DNA of 5,351 nt from Hyphomicrobiales bacterium. GTDB taxonomy: Bacteria > Pseudomonadota > Alphaproteobacteria > Rhizobiales > Xanthobacteraceae. Location: the NCBI GenBank assembly GCA_016201085.1, contig JACQDO010000270.1, forward strand, positions 1 through 5,351, given 5' to 3'. Under the pieces are notes generated by a model. The model was not told the DNA's origin and made no database searches. It was given only the letters and a program-made list of their open reading frames with translations. The translations under genes were made by a program, and so were the position numbers. This document shows, piece by piece, positions 1 through 5,350 of this stretch; position 1 is the first letter of the stretch, and every line of letters begins with the position of its first letter.

Positions 1-41
1 CGGTCGCCAAACCGCCCCAGCCCATATTCAATCCCAGCCAT
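1..41 (-). CDS. 5' end of a gene leaving the window, possibly IS4/Tn5-like transposase
   Basis: Only 13 codons are visible, reading MAGIEYGLGRFGD before the window ends. The ATG at 41-39 is preceded by GGGAG (52-48) with a 6-nt gap, a good ribosome binding site, which is the main reason to believe this start. The residues L-x-x-F-G-D resemble the N-terminal region of Tn5/IS4-type transposases, where an FGD-R-RL-like motif is common. That identification is from memory on very few residues and is weak. The gene would run leftward, in the same direction as the FAH gene upstream of it and 98 bp away. It could equally be an unrelated hypothetical protein. Confidence 0.4.
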   Translation of the reverse strand, partial: MAGIEYGLGRFGD

Positions 42-115
42 CGGCCACTCCCGCGAATCAGTTGACTCACGGAATCAGCCGCGCAATCGCTCGGCAAGAT
101 GTGTGAACATGACAG

Positions 116-128
116 CCGCGCTTCGCGG
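116..128 (-). terminator. small GC hairpin just after the FAH stop codon
   Basis: CCGCG-CTT-CGCGG is a perfect 5-bp stem with a 3-nt loop, starting 11 bp beyond the FAH stop. There is no clear T-run after it on the minus strand, so it would be a poor intrinsic terminator. It may be incidental in GC-rich DNA. Confidence 0.2.
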
Positions 129-139
129 GGGAGGGAATG

Positions 140-1015
140 CTACTTCTCGTCCTCGATTGGATTGCGCAGCACGCCGATGCCCTCGATCTCGACTTCGACG
201 GTGTCGCCCGGCTTCATCCACACCGGATCGGGCTTGCGCGCATGGCCGACGCCGGACGGCGTGCCGGTGAACAGGAGATCGCCCGGCTCCAGCGTAATGC
301 CCTCGGTGAGATAGACTAGCGATTCCGCCACCGGAAACATGAACAGATCGGTGTTGGACGACTGCATGGTGTTGCCGTTGAGCCGGGTCTGGATCTTGAG
401 ACCCTTGCCGCCCTTGGGCAGTTCGTCGGCCGTCACTATCCACGGGCCGATGCTGCCGGTGCGGTCGAAATTCTTGCCCATGCCCCACTGCGTGGTGTGG
501 CGCTGATATTCCCGCACCGAGCCTTCGTTGCCGCAGGTATAGCCGGCGATGCAGTCGGTCGCGTTGGCAAGCGTGAGATGCTTGGCGCGTTTGCCGATGA
601 TCACGATCAGTTCGCCCTCGTAGTCGAGCTGGATCGACGTTTTCGGCCGCAGCAGCGGCTGCATGTGCGGCGTCAGCGACGTCAGCATGCGGAAAAAGAT
701 CGACTGGAATTTCGGGATGTTGTCCTTCTGCGGGCCTTCCTTGACGTGATCGAGATAATTCAGCCCGAGGCAGACGATCTTGCCGGGATTGGCCACCGGC
801 AGCGCGAATTTCAAGCCGGCAAGCGGGATGCGCGCGGACGCCGGCGCCTTGGCGGCAAGCACAGCGAGCGGTTTCAGGTCGCCATCATGGGCGCGCAGAT
901 ATTCGCCGAGATCGCCCGGGATGCTGGCATCCACCGCCTTGAAATCGATGACGCTGTCGCCGTCGACCACGCCAAACCGCACACTATTGTTTGCTTGGAA
1001 ACCGACGATCTTCAT
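140..1015 (-). CDS. Fumarylacetoacetate hydrolase family protein
   Basis: This is a complete 291-aa cytoplasmic enzyme of the FAH fold, near the usual length of the bacterial 2-component FAH-like hydrolases, isomerases and decarboxylases that act on 2-oxo or acylpyruvate-type compounds, often in aromatic catabolism. After an N-terminal cap region (about 1-75) the catalytic domain shows GLNYLDH (84-90, with the catalytic-type His90), the metal ligands Glu133 and Glu135 in DYEGEL, CGNEGS (161-166), the KNFD lysine at 181, GPWIV (190-194) and the FTGTPSGVG loop (249-257). The third metal ligand, usually Asp in an N-D motif, is Glu164 here. I chose the ATG at 1015 because homologues begin near MKIVGF and GGGA lies just upstream; an in-frame ATG at 1051 would add 12 residues. 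The stop is TAG. The gene lies 196 bp after egtD on the same strand with a repeat element between, so co-transcription is doubtful. The exact substrate cannot be read from sequence or neighbours. Confidence 0.93.
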   Translation of the reverse strand: MKIVGFQANNSVRFGVVDGDSVIDFKAVDASIPGDLGEYLRAHDGDLKPLAVLAAKAPASARIPLAGLKFALPVANPGKIVCLGLNYLDHVKEGPQKDNIPKFQSIFFRMLTSLTPHMQPLLRPKTSIQLDYEGELIVIIGKRAKHLTLANATDCIAGYTCGNEGSVREYQRHTTQWGMGKNFDRTGSIGPWIVTADELPKGGKGLKIQTRLNGNTMQSSNTDLFMFPVAESLVYLTEGITLEPGDLLFTGTPSGVGHARKPDPVWMKPGDTVEVEIEGIGVLRNPIEDEK

Positions 1016-1097
1016 GAAGTCCCTGCCCTGCTGTGATGCATAGCGGCGCATGACTTAGCGCAGGCAATTCATTTCGGGAAGGTCACTCAAAATTATT

Positions 1098-1202
1098 GTC
1101 ATTCCGGGACGGCCCGAAGGGCCGGACCCGGAATCCAGATGCAGATTCGGCGGGCGTTTCTGGATTCCGGGTTCGCTCGCTTTACTCGCGCCCCGGAATG
1201 AC
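1098..1202. repeat. 105-bp palindromic intergenic repeat (REP/BIME-like)
   Basis: Two nested pairs of arms face each other. The outer arms are GTCATTCCGGG (1098-1108) and CCCGGAATGAC (1192-1202); the inner arms are CCCGGAATCCAG (1127-1138) and CTGGATTCCGGG (1160-1171). All four pair perfectly, so the whole element can fold as one long cruciform or hairpin, with a small side hairpin GGCCC-GAA-GGGCC at 1111-1123. The same ATTCCGGG core occurs four times in alternating orientation. It resembles a dispersed palindromic repeat that I associate with Bradyrhizobium and Rhodopseudomonas genomes. It sits between the egtD stop (ten bases away) and the FAH gene. It may act as an RNA stem that ends or protects the egtBD transcript, which is inference. 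Confidence 0.85.
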
Positions 1203-1211
1203 GAGAAGGGT

Positions 1212-2183
1212 TTACCCGCCCAACCTGAACGCCTGGATCGAGAAATAGTCGGAGCGGTCGGTCCACACGCCGGCAGGCGTCCAGCCGACGCCACGCGCCA
1301 GCGCGCCCAGCGATTCGATACTGTACTTGTAGCTGTTCTCGGTGTGGATGGTCTCGCCGGCGCGGAACTCGAAGGTTAAGCCGGCCACCCTCACCTTCTG
1401 CCGCTTCAGGCTGGCGAGATGCATCTCGATGCGGCTGCGCTCGCGATTATAGAAGGCGTGGTGCTCGAAGGCGTCGAGCTTGAAGGTGCCGCCGAGTTCG
1501 CGATTGATGCGCTTGAGCAGATTGAGATTGAACTTGGCGGTGACGCCGGCGGCATCGTTATAGGCGGCGTTGAGCACCTCGACCGGCTTGATCAGGTCGG
1601 CGCCGACGATCAGCATCGCGCCCGCGCCCAGGATATTCGCCGCATTGCGCAGGAACCCCGCCGCTTCGTGCGGCTCGAAATTGCCGATGGTGGAGCCGGG
1701 GAAAAATCCGACCCGCGCCGGCGCAGATTTGGCGGCGGGCGGCAGCTTGAAAGCGTGCGTGATGTCGGCCCTGACCGGCAGCACCTTGAGCCACGGGAAG
1801 TCGGGCCGCAACTCGATCGCCTCCTGCTCCAGCATCTACCCGCAGATATCGACCGGCACGTAGGCGGCGAGCCTGGGGGCGGCGCGCAGCAGAATGCGCA
1901 CTTTCCGGTTCGAGCCGCTGCCGAATTCGACCAGCGCGGCGCCTTGCGGAATGAGTTTGGCAATGTCGCCGGCATGATCGCGCAGGATGTCCATCTCGCA
2001 GCGAGTCGGATAGTACTCGGGCAGCTCGGTGATGCGTTCGAACAATTGCGAACCGGCGCCGTCATAAAAATACTTCGCCGGCAAACGCTTCGGCGTTGCG
2101 CGCAAGCCTTCGAGCACGTCGGTTTCGAAGGCGGAGACTTCCGCGCTTGGCTGCGGGTTACGTTTGCGGGCGACTGCGACCAT
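1212..2183 (-). pseudogene. egtD: L-histidine N-alpha-methyltransferase EgtD, interrupted by an in-frame amber codon
   Basis: EgtD makes hercynine (N,N,N-trimethylhistidine) from histidine and three S-adenosylmethionine, the first step of ergothioneine synthesis. The frame runs 323 codons, the normal family length, but codon 116 is TAG (1838-1836), so the ORF reads as 115 aa plus 207 aa. Both halves are well conserved: KYFYD (37-41), LPEYYPTR (54-61), the SAM-binding EFGSGS (86-91), VPVDI (109-113), FFPGSTIGNFEP (160-171) and HTENSYKYS (280-288), whose Glu282 and Ser284 match the histidine-binding E-x-S. No base is lost or gained, so one substitution (for example GAG to TAG) explains the break. 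The ATG start has AGGAG (2195-2191) 7 nt upstream, overlapping the egtB stop. The natural stop is TAA (1214-1212). As read the gene is probably inactive. A base-call error, readthrough, or restart at the ATG directly after TAG remain possible. Confidence 0.9.
1836..1838 (-). other. egtD: premature TAG codon inside egtD
   Basis: In the egtD frame the codons read GAT ATC TGC GGG TAG ATG CTG GAG, so the stop is directly followed by an in-frame ATG. Homologous EgtD proteins, as I recall them, have a polar or acidic residue here in a stretch like DIS-x-E-x-LEQEA. The FAH gene in this window ends with TAG as a normal stop, which argues against general reassignment of TAG. Confidence 0.93.
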
Positions 2184-2190
2184 GGCGTTA

Positions 2191-2195
2191 CTCCT
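2191..2195 (-). promoter_or_regulatory. egtD ribosome binding site overlapping the egtB stop
   Basis: AGGAG on the minus strand lies 7 nt before the egtD ATG, and its first base is the last base of the egtB TGA (2197-2195). This layout is typical of translational coupling and supports an egtB-egtD operon. Confidence 0.75.
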
Positions 2196-3445
2196 CACAC
2201 AAACTCGACGAGCCGCAGCCCACTGAACTGCCAGCGCGCCGGCGGATAGAAGAAATTGCGGTAGCTGGCGCGCGCGTGGCCCTCGGGCGTCGCCAGCGAC
2301 GAGCCGCGCAGCACCATCTGGCTGACCATGAACTTGCCGTTGTATTCGCCGAGCGCACCCTCGGCCGCGCGATAACCCGGATAGGGCAGATAGGCGCTGC
2401 GCGTCCATTGCCAGGCGCTGCCGAAGGCATCGGCCAGGAGCCCCGCACGCGCCGCAACCTCCCATTCCGCCTCGCTCGGCAGATGCTTGCCGGCAAAGCG
2501 GGCGAAGGCCTCGGCCTCGTAGTAGCTGACATGCAGCACGGGCGCCGACGGGTCGACCGGCTTGAGGCCGGCGAGCGTCATTACATGCCAGGCGTCGGCG
2601 ACCTGCCGCCAGTAGCCGGGCGCCTGCCAGCCTTCCGCCTGCGCCAGCGTCCAACCGTCCGACAGCCAGAGCGACGGCGTGGTGTAGCCGCCGGCGGCGA
2701 TGAATGCGAGCCACTCGGCATTGCTCACCAGATGACGCGCGATGCGCAGGCGCGGGATCAGTTCGTCATGGCGCGGCAGCTCGTTGTCGAAACAATAGCC
2801 CTCGCCGTTGTGGCCGATCGCATGGATACCCTCCGGAATCTCCACTAAGCCACGCGGGCCTGGTCCGGGCCGCAGGGGCTGCCAGTCCGCGTCGTAGACC
2901 GGGTCGGTCGGATTCTGCGCGAAGGCGTGCAGGATGTCGGTGAGCAGCAGCTCCTGATGCTGCTGTTCGTGATGCAGGCCGATCTCGAGGATTTCGAATA
3001 CGCGCGCGGCCTCCGCCGCCGGCACATTCTCGATCAGCCGCTCGATCGCGGCGTCGACATGGGCACGGAAGCCGGCGACGTCGTCGCCGTTCGGCCGCGT
3101 GATCAGACCGCGGTTGGGGCGCGCGTGGCGCGGACCGGCGGCGACGTAATAGGAGTTGAACAGGAAGGCGAAGCGCTCGTCGAAAACCGTATATGACGGA
3201 TCGTGCGGCTTGAGCAGAAACTGCTCGAAGAACCAGGTGACGTGGGCGCGATGCCATTTGGTCGGACTGGCGTCGGCCATCGACTGCACGATCTGGTCCT
3301 CGGCCGACAGATGCGCCGCGCGCCGCTCGGTTTCCGCGCGCACCCGCCGGAACGCCGCCAGCCAGGCGCCGCGCGCGGCATCGGTCAGCGGTGCCGGCGT
3401 ATTCGCGGCTGTGCGCGGAGCGGGGCAGATTGCGCGGCGCGGCAT
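2195..3445 (-). CDS. egtB: Ergothioneine biosynthesis iron-dependent sulfoxide synthase EgtB
   Basis: EgtB is a non-heme iron enzyme that uses O2 to join a thiol donor (gamma-glutamylcysteine or cysteine) to C2 of hercynine, giving the sulfoxide precursor of ergothioneine. The 416-aa product has the family layout: an N-terminal DinB-like domain (about 25-180) with the iron ligands His68 (W-x3-H) and His159/His163 in H-x3-H-x-E (159-165), then an FGE-sulfatase-type domain (about 200-414). The latter shows IPEG (203-206), the FDNELPRH region (219-226), LPSEAEWEVAAR (322-333), WQWTRSAY (345-352) and the hallmark C-terminal run from VLRGSS (378-383) to RNFFYPPARWQFSGLRL (396-412). The ATG at 3445 has GGAG (3456-3453) 7 nt upstream. 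It is the first gene of the pair with egtD, 11 bp apart. It is intact, yet its substrate depends on the broken egtD. The first 20 residues are Pro/Ala-rich and unconserved, so a later start is possible but none is better placed. Confidence 0.95.
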   Translation of the reverse strand: MPRRAICPAPRTAANTPAPLTDAARGAWLAAFRRVRAETERRAAHLSAEDQIVQSMADASPTKWHRAHVTWFFEQFLLKPHDPSYTVFDERFAFLFNSYYVAAGPRHARPNRGLITRPNGDDVAGFRAHVDAAIERLIENVPAAEAARVFEILEIGLHHEQQHQELLLTDILHAFAQNPTDPVYDADWQPLRPGPGPRGLVEIPEGIHAIGHNGEGYCFDNELPRHDELIPRLRIARHLVSNAEWLAFIAAGGYTTPSLWLSDGWTLAQAEGWQAPGYWRQVADAWHVMTLAGLKPVDPSAPVLHVSYYEAEAFARFAGKHLPSEAEWEVAARAGLLADAFGSAWQWTRSAYLPYPGYRAAEGALGEYNGKFMVSQMVLRGSSLATPEGHARASYRNFFYPPARWQFSGLRLVEFV

Positions 3446-3499
3446 GGCGGGTCTCCGTCGATCATCTCAAAGGGACGCGGCAGTGATTGTAGGTACGGA

Positions 3500-3524
3500 T
3501 ACGAATTATGAGCGCAATTGTTCC
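3500..3524 (-). promoter_or_regulatory. candidate EcfG-type (general stress) promoter for egtBD
   Basis: On the minus strand GGAAC (3524-3520) is followed after exactly 16 nt by CGTA (3503-3500). The alphaproteobacterial EcfG consensus is GGAAC-N16/17-CGTT, so one base of nine differs. Transcription would start near 3493, leaving a leader of roughly 45-50 nt before the egtB ATG. A CATAAT inside the spacer could serve as a housekeeping -10, but no good -35 pairs with it. Confidence 0.5.
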
Positions 3525-3633
3525 ATCGGTATCCCAGGGGGCAACCCGGAATCGGTGTCCGCGCCGCGGCTGACGCGGTTGTGATGCTGGCGTGAATTAT
3601 TCGAAAATATCGACGTGGCCGGGAGGCCGACTT

Positions 3634-3660
3634 TGGTAGCGGGGGAGGGACGCGCTACCA
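3634..3660. repeat. inverted repeat containing a tRNA 3'-end-like sequence; possible attachment-site remnant
   Basis: TGGTAGCG (3634-3641) and CGCTACCA (3653-3660) form a perfect 8-bp inverted repeat with an 11-nt spacer. Read on the minus strand, 3651-3634 is GTCCCTCCCCCGCTACCA, which has the layout of a tRNA 3' end: half T-loop, T-stem strand CCCTC, acceptor strand CCCCGCT, discriminator A, CCA. The T-loop bases that should precede it are absent, so the match stops abruptly on the side facing the integrase gene. That is how a tRNA-targeted element border would look. No intact tRNA is in the window, and the isotype cannot be named with confidence. Confidence 0.4.
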
Positions 3661-3725
3661 CATCCGAAGCTCCGCAAAAATCTCCTTGAAAATCAGATAG
3701 TTCGCCCGAAAGAGGTAGCGAGTCC

Positions 3726-3760
3726 GTCGGTGAATCATCTCTATGAGATGTAGCACCGAC
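3726..3760. repeat. 35-nt interrupted palindrome upstream of the integrase fragment
   Basis: Two nested arm pairs are separated by symmetric 3-nt gaps: GTCGGTG (3726-3732) with CACCGAC (3754-3760), and CATCTC (3736-3741) with GAGATG (3745-3750). All 13 base pairs are perfect. It ends 24 bp before the integrase ATG and lacks a T-run, so it looks more like an operator, a recombinase or excisionase arm site, or a leader-RNA hairpin than a terminator. Confidence 0.65.
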
Positions 3761-3784
3761 ATGCGCGCCTCGGAAAGGCGAACG

Positions 3785-3964
3785 ATGGCACGGCCAAGTT
3801 ACCTCGGCCGCCTCGCAAGCGGCCGGTATTATCTACAGAAAAAACTGAACAGGCACGCCGCGGCCCTTTACGGCCGGCCAATTCTGAGGGCGTCATTAAG
3901 GACAGGAAATTTTAACGAGGCGCGGAGAAGGCTGTTGGACACTCTAGGGCACCTCGAAAAATAG
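3785..3964 (+). pseudogene. N-terminal fragment of a site-specific tyrosine recombinase (integrase), cut by the IS
   Basis: The fragment starts MARPSYLGRL and continues through RYYLQKK (14-20) and ILRASLRTGNFNEARRRL (33-50). This is the small N-terminal domain seen on many proteobacterial phage and island integrases (DUF6538-like: a GRYY strand pair, then an LRxSLxTxxxxEAR helix). Intact relatives are several hundred residues long. Here 54 native codons are followed by five encoded by the insertion-sequence end, then TAG (3962-3964). All catalytic residues (R-H-R-Y) are missing, so it cannot recombine DNA. I took the ATG at 3785 because GGAAAGG (3772-3778) sits 6 nt upstream and homologues begin near MARPSYL. 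Codon use is mixed with several AGG/AGA arginines, unlike the GC-biased genes to the left, which suggests acquired DNA. The rest of the gene is not found past the IS. Confidence 0.7.
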
Positions 3965-3965
3965 C
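3947..3965 (+). repeat. left terminal inverted repeat of the IS5-family element
   Basis: GGGCACCTCGAAAAATAGC differs from the reversed right end at two positions (7 and 13). It supplies the stop codon that ends the integrase fragment. Confidence 0.85.
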
Positions 3966-3993
3966 ATGCTCCTCGGACCTGTGCGAGTCTGCT

Positions 3994-4017
3994 GCCTGAC
4001 GGCTGCCGCCTGACGGC
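3994..4017 (+). repeat. tandem 10-bp direct repeat inside the left end of the IS
   Basis: GCCTGACGGC occurs at 3994-4003 and 4008-4017, a 14-bp period, between the left terminal repeat and the transposase ribosome binding site. It could be a subterminal transposase-binding site or a local duplication. Confidence 0.5.
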
Positions 4018-4037
4018 ATGATTCTCGGAGCCAGACG

Positions 4038-5075
4038 ATGGGGCAGCTTGGATTTTTTGATACGGATAATCGGCTGGCGACACTTTCGGCGAAGGGTGAT
4101 CCGCTTGAGGCAATCGACCGGCTGGTGCCATGGGAGAGCTTTCGCCGCGACATTGAGGCTGCGGTTCTGACGCCTGAGGCAGAGCGCAAGAGTGCGGCCG
4201 GTCGGAAGCCGATCGATGCGATCGTGTTGTTCCGAATGCTGATCTTGCAGTCGCTGTATAATCTCTCGGACGAGCAGGTCGAGTACCAGGTGCGCGATCG
4301 CCTCTCGTTTACGCGGTTTCTCACTTCCGGTATCGAGGACTGCATCCCGGACGGCACGACGTTGTGGCTGTTCCGCGAGAAACTCGCCAAGGCTGGCGTC
4401 ATTGAAAAGCTGTTCGATCGCTTTGACCGGTATCTTGGCGCGAAGGGCTACATTGCGCGTGGCGGACAGATCATCGATGCCAGCATCGTGCCCGTGCCCA
4501 AACAACGGAACACGCGGGAAGAGAACGAGGCAATCAAGGGTGGCCAGACGCCCAAGGTGTGGGAGAAGAAGCCAGCCAAAAACCGGCAGAAGGACAAGGA
4601 TGCACGCTGGACCAAGAAGCATGGGCGGAGCTTTTACGGCTACAAGAACCATGTGAATGCAGATGCCACGCACAAACTGATCCGGCGCTATGACGTGAGT
4701 GATGCGGCAGTCCACGACAGCCAGAAGCTGGATGGGCTTCTGAACAAAGCCAACACGTCTGCGGACGTGTTCGCCGACAGTGCCTATCGCTCGGCCGAGA
4801 CTGAGGCGAGGCTCAAGGCCCGCGGCTTTCGCAGCCATATCCACGTCCGCGCGACGCGCAATCATCCGCTCTCACAGCGGCAGGAGGAAGCAAACCGGAA
4901 GAAGAGCCAGGTTCGAGTTCGCATCGAGCATGTGTTTGGAGCTCAGGAAACTTCAGCCGGCGGCCGGCTTGTGCGGACGATCGGCATCGTCAGAGCGCGA
5001 GCGAAGATCGGATTGCAGAACCTCGTGTACAACGTCCGCCGCCTCGTGACGCTGGAGCGGATGGCTGCAGCATGA
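4038..5075 (+). CDS. IS5-family DDE transposase
   Basis: The intact 345-aa transposase cuts and joins the ends of the surrounding element. An N-terminal DUF772-type DNA-binding region spans about 45-115 (GRKPID at 55-60, LQSLYNLSDEQ at 70-80, then a PDGTTLW-FR segment at 104-113). The catalytic domain has Asp147 in GGQIIDASI (142-150), Asp247 in FADSAYR (245-251) and Glu297 in RVRIEHVFG (293-301), the DDE triad with the usual Y-x2-K-x6-E-like context. It is slightly longer than IS5 itself because of a lysine-rich stretch (about 168-196) before GYKNH (201-205). The ATG at 4038 has GGAG (4027-4030) 7 nt upstream, and the stop is TGA. No frameshift is seen, so it is probably active or only recently inserted. 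Confidence 0.95.
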   Translation: MGQLGFFDTDNRLATLSAKGDPLEAIDRLVPWESFRRDIEAAVLTPEAERKSAAGRKPIDAIVLFRMLILQSLYNLSDEQVEYQVRDRLSFTRFLTSGIEDCIPDGTTLWLFREKLAKAGVIEKLFDRFDRYLGAKGYIARGGQIIDASIVPVPKQRNTREENEAIKGGQTPKVWEKKPAKNRQKDKDARWTKKHGRSFYGYKNHVNADATHKLIRRYDVSDAAVHDSQKLDGLLNKANTSADVFADSAYRSAETEARLKARGFRSHIHVRATRNHPLSQRQEEANRKKSQVRVRIEHVFGAQETSAGGRLVRTIGIVRARAKIGLQNLVYNVRRLVTLERMAAA

Positions 5076-5199
5076 GAGAAAAAGTCAGCATATGCCGCGC
5101 CCAAAGCACGCCGGAGGCATACGGCGGAACCGCACCGGCGCCAAATCATCTGTCAATTGCCCGCCGATCCGCGCTGACTGACTATCGCGCAGCAAAAAC

Positions 5200-5218
5200 G
5201 CTATTGTTCGAAGTGCCC
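5200..5218 (-). repeat. right terminal inverted repeat of the IS5-family element
   Basis: Read on the minus strand it is GGGCACTTCGAACAATAGC, 17 of 19 identical to the left end. The next bases outward on that strand are AATC on the plus-side complement of TTAG, that is, the target CTAA abuts the repeat. Confidence 0.85.
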
Positions 5219-5350
5219 TTAGGGATGTCCGGCATCAGCATCTGGATGTGCCAGAATCTCTTCGACCTTAACCTGCAGATGCTCAAGGATCTCATTGATC
5301 ATTGTTCTCTTCTTCTCGCTTAGCGCTGCGAGAATACGTTCGTTCCGAGC
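5219..5350 (-). CDS. C-terminal part of an unrecognised gene entering from the right
   Basis: A reading frame is open from the window edge for 43 codons and ends in TAA (5221-5219), directly against the IS. The visible peptide is charged and likely helical: ILAALSEKKR (6-15), then INEILEHLQVKVEEIL (18-33) with hydrophobic residues spaced as in an amphipathic or coiled-coil helix, and a short HPDADAGHP tail. I do not recognise the family. Third-position GC is only moderate, unlike egtB and the FAH gene, fitting accessory DNA. A shorter 27-codon ORF starting at the internal ATG is also possible. The stop lies within the likely IS target bases, so it may be the native end of the gene. Confidence 0.4.
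   Translation of the reverse strand, partial: ARNERILAALSEKKRTMINEILEHLQVKVEEILAHPDADAGHP

Larger units (their letters stand above)
3947..5218 (+). mobile_element. Complete IS5-family insertion sequence (about 1272 bp)
   Basis: One transposase gene fills most of the element, with 19-bp terminal inverted repeats at 3947-3965 and 5200-5218 matching at 17 positions. The size and the CGAACAA-like terminal motif fit the IS5 group. The left flank ends TCTA and the right flank begins TTAG, so there is no exact 2-, 3- or 4-bp target duplication, although TTAG (CTAA on the other strand) alone fits the YTAR preference of IS5 elements. The left side truncates an integrase gene. About 72 bp precede the transposase ATG and about 124 bp without a gene follow its stop. 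Confidence 0.88.

Noticed and set aside
497..1036. Plus-strand ORF (179 codons) antisense to the FAH gene
   Set aside because: It is the reverse complement of a clear FAH domain and has no family features of its own.
1016..1051. Upstream ATG at 1051 as the FAH start
   Set aside because: The extra 12 residues are not family-like, and the ATG at 1015 has a GGGA motif close by.
1055..1294. Minus-strand ORF across the palindromic repeat and the egtD end
   Set aside because: It overlaps egtD out of frame and is built largely from repeat sequence.
1836..1838. Genome-wide TAG reassignment (for example pyrrolysine) as explanation of the egtD stop
   Set aside because: The FAH gene uses TAG as its terminal stop, and nothing else in the window suggests recoding.
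1419..2249. Long plus-strand ORF (276 codons) antisense to egtD
   Set aside because: It mirrors egtD in GC-rich DNA, has no recognisable motifs, is Arg/Gly/Ala-rich, and lacks a convincing ribosome binding site.
2096..2848. Plus-strand ORF (250 codons) antisense to egtB and the start of egtD
   Set aside because: It is a shadow of the conserved minus-strand genes with low-complexity composition.
3684..3720. TTGAAA-led housekeeping promoter for the integrase
   Set aside because: No -10-like hexamer lies at 16-18 nt spacing.
5072..5323. Plus-strand ORF running from the IS tail into the right flank
   Set aside because: It crosses the IS boundary, has no ribosome binding site and no recognisable motif, and the minus-strand frame in the flank looks more protein-like.
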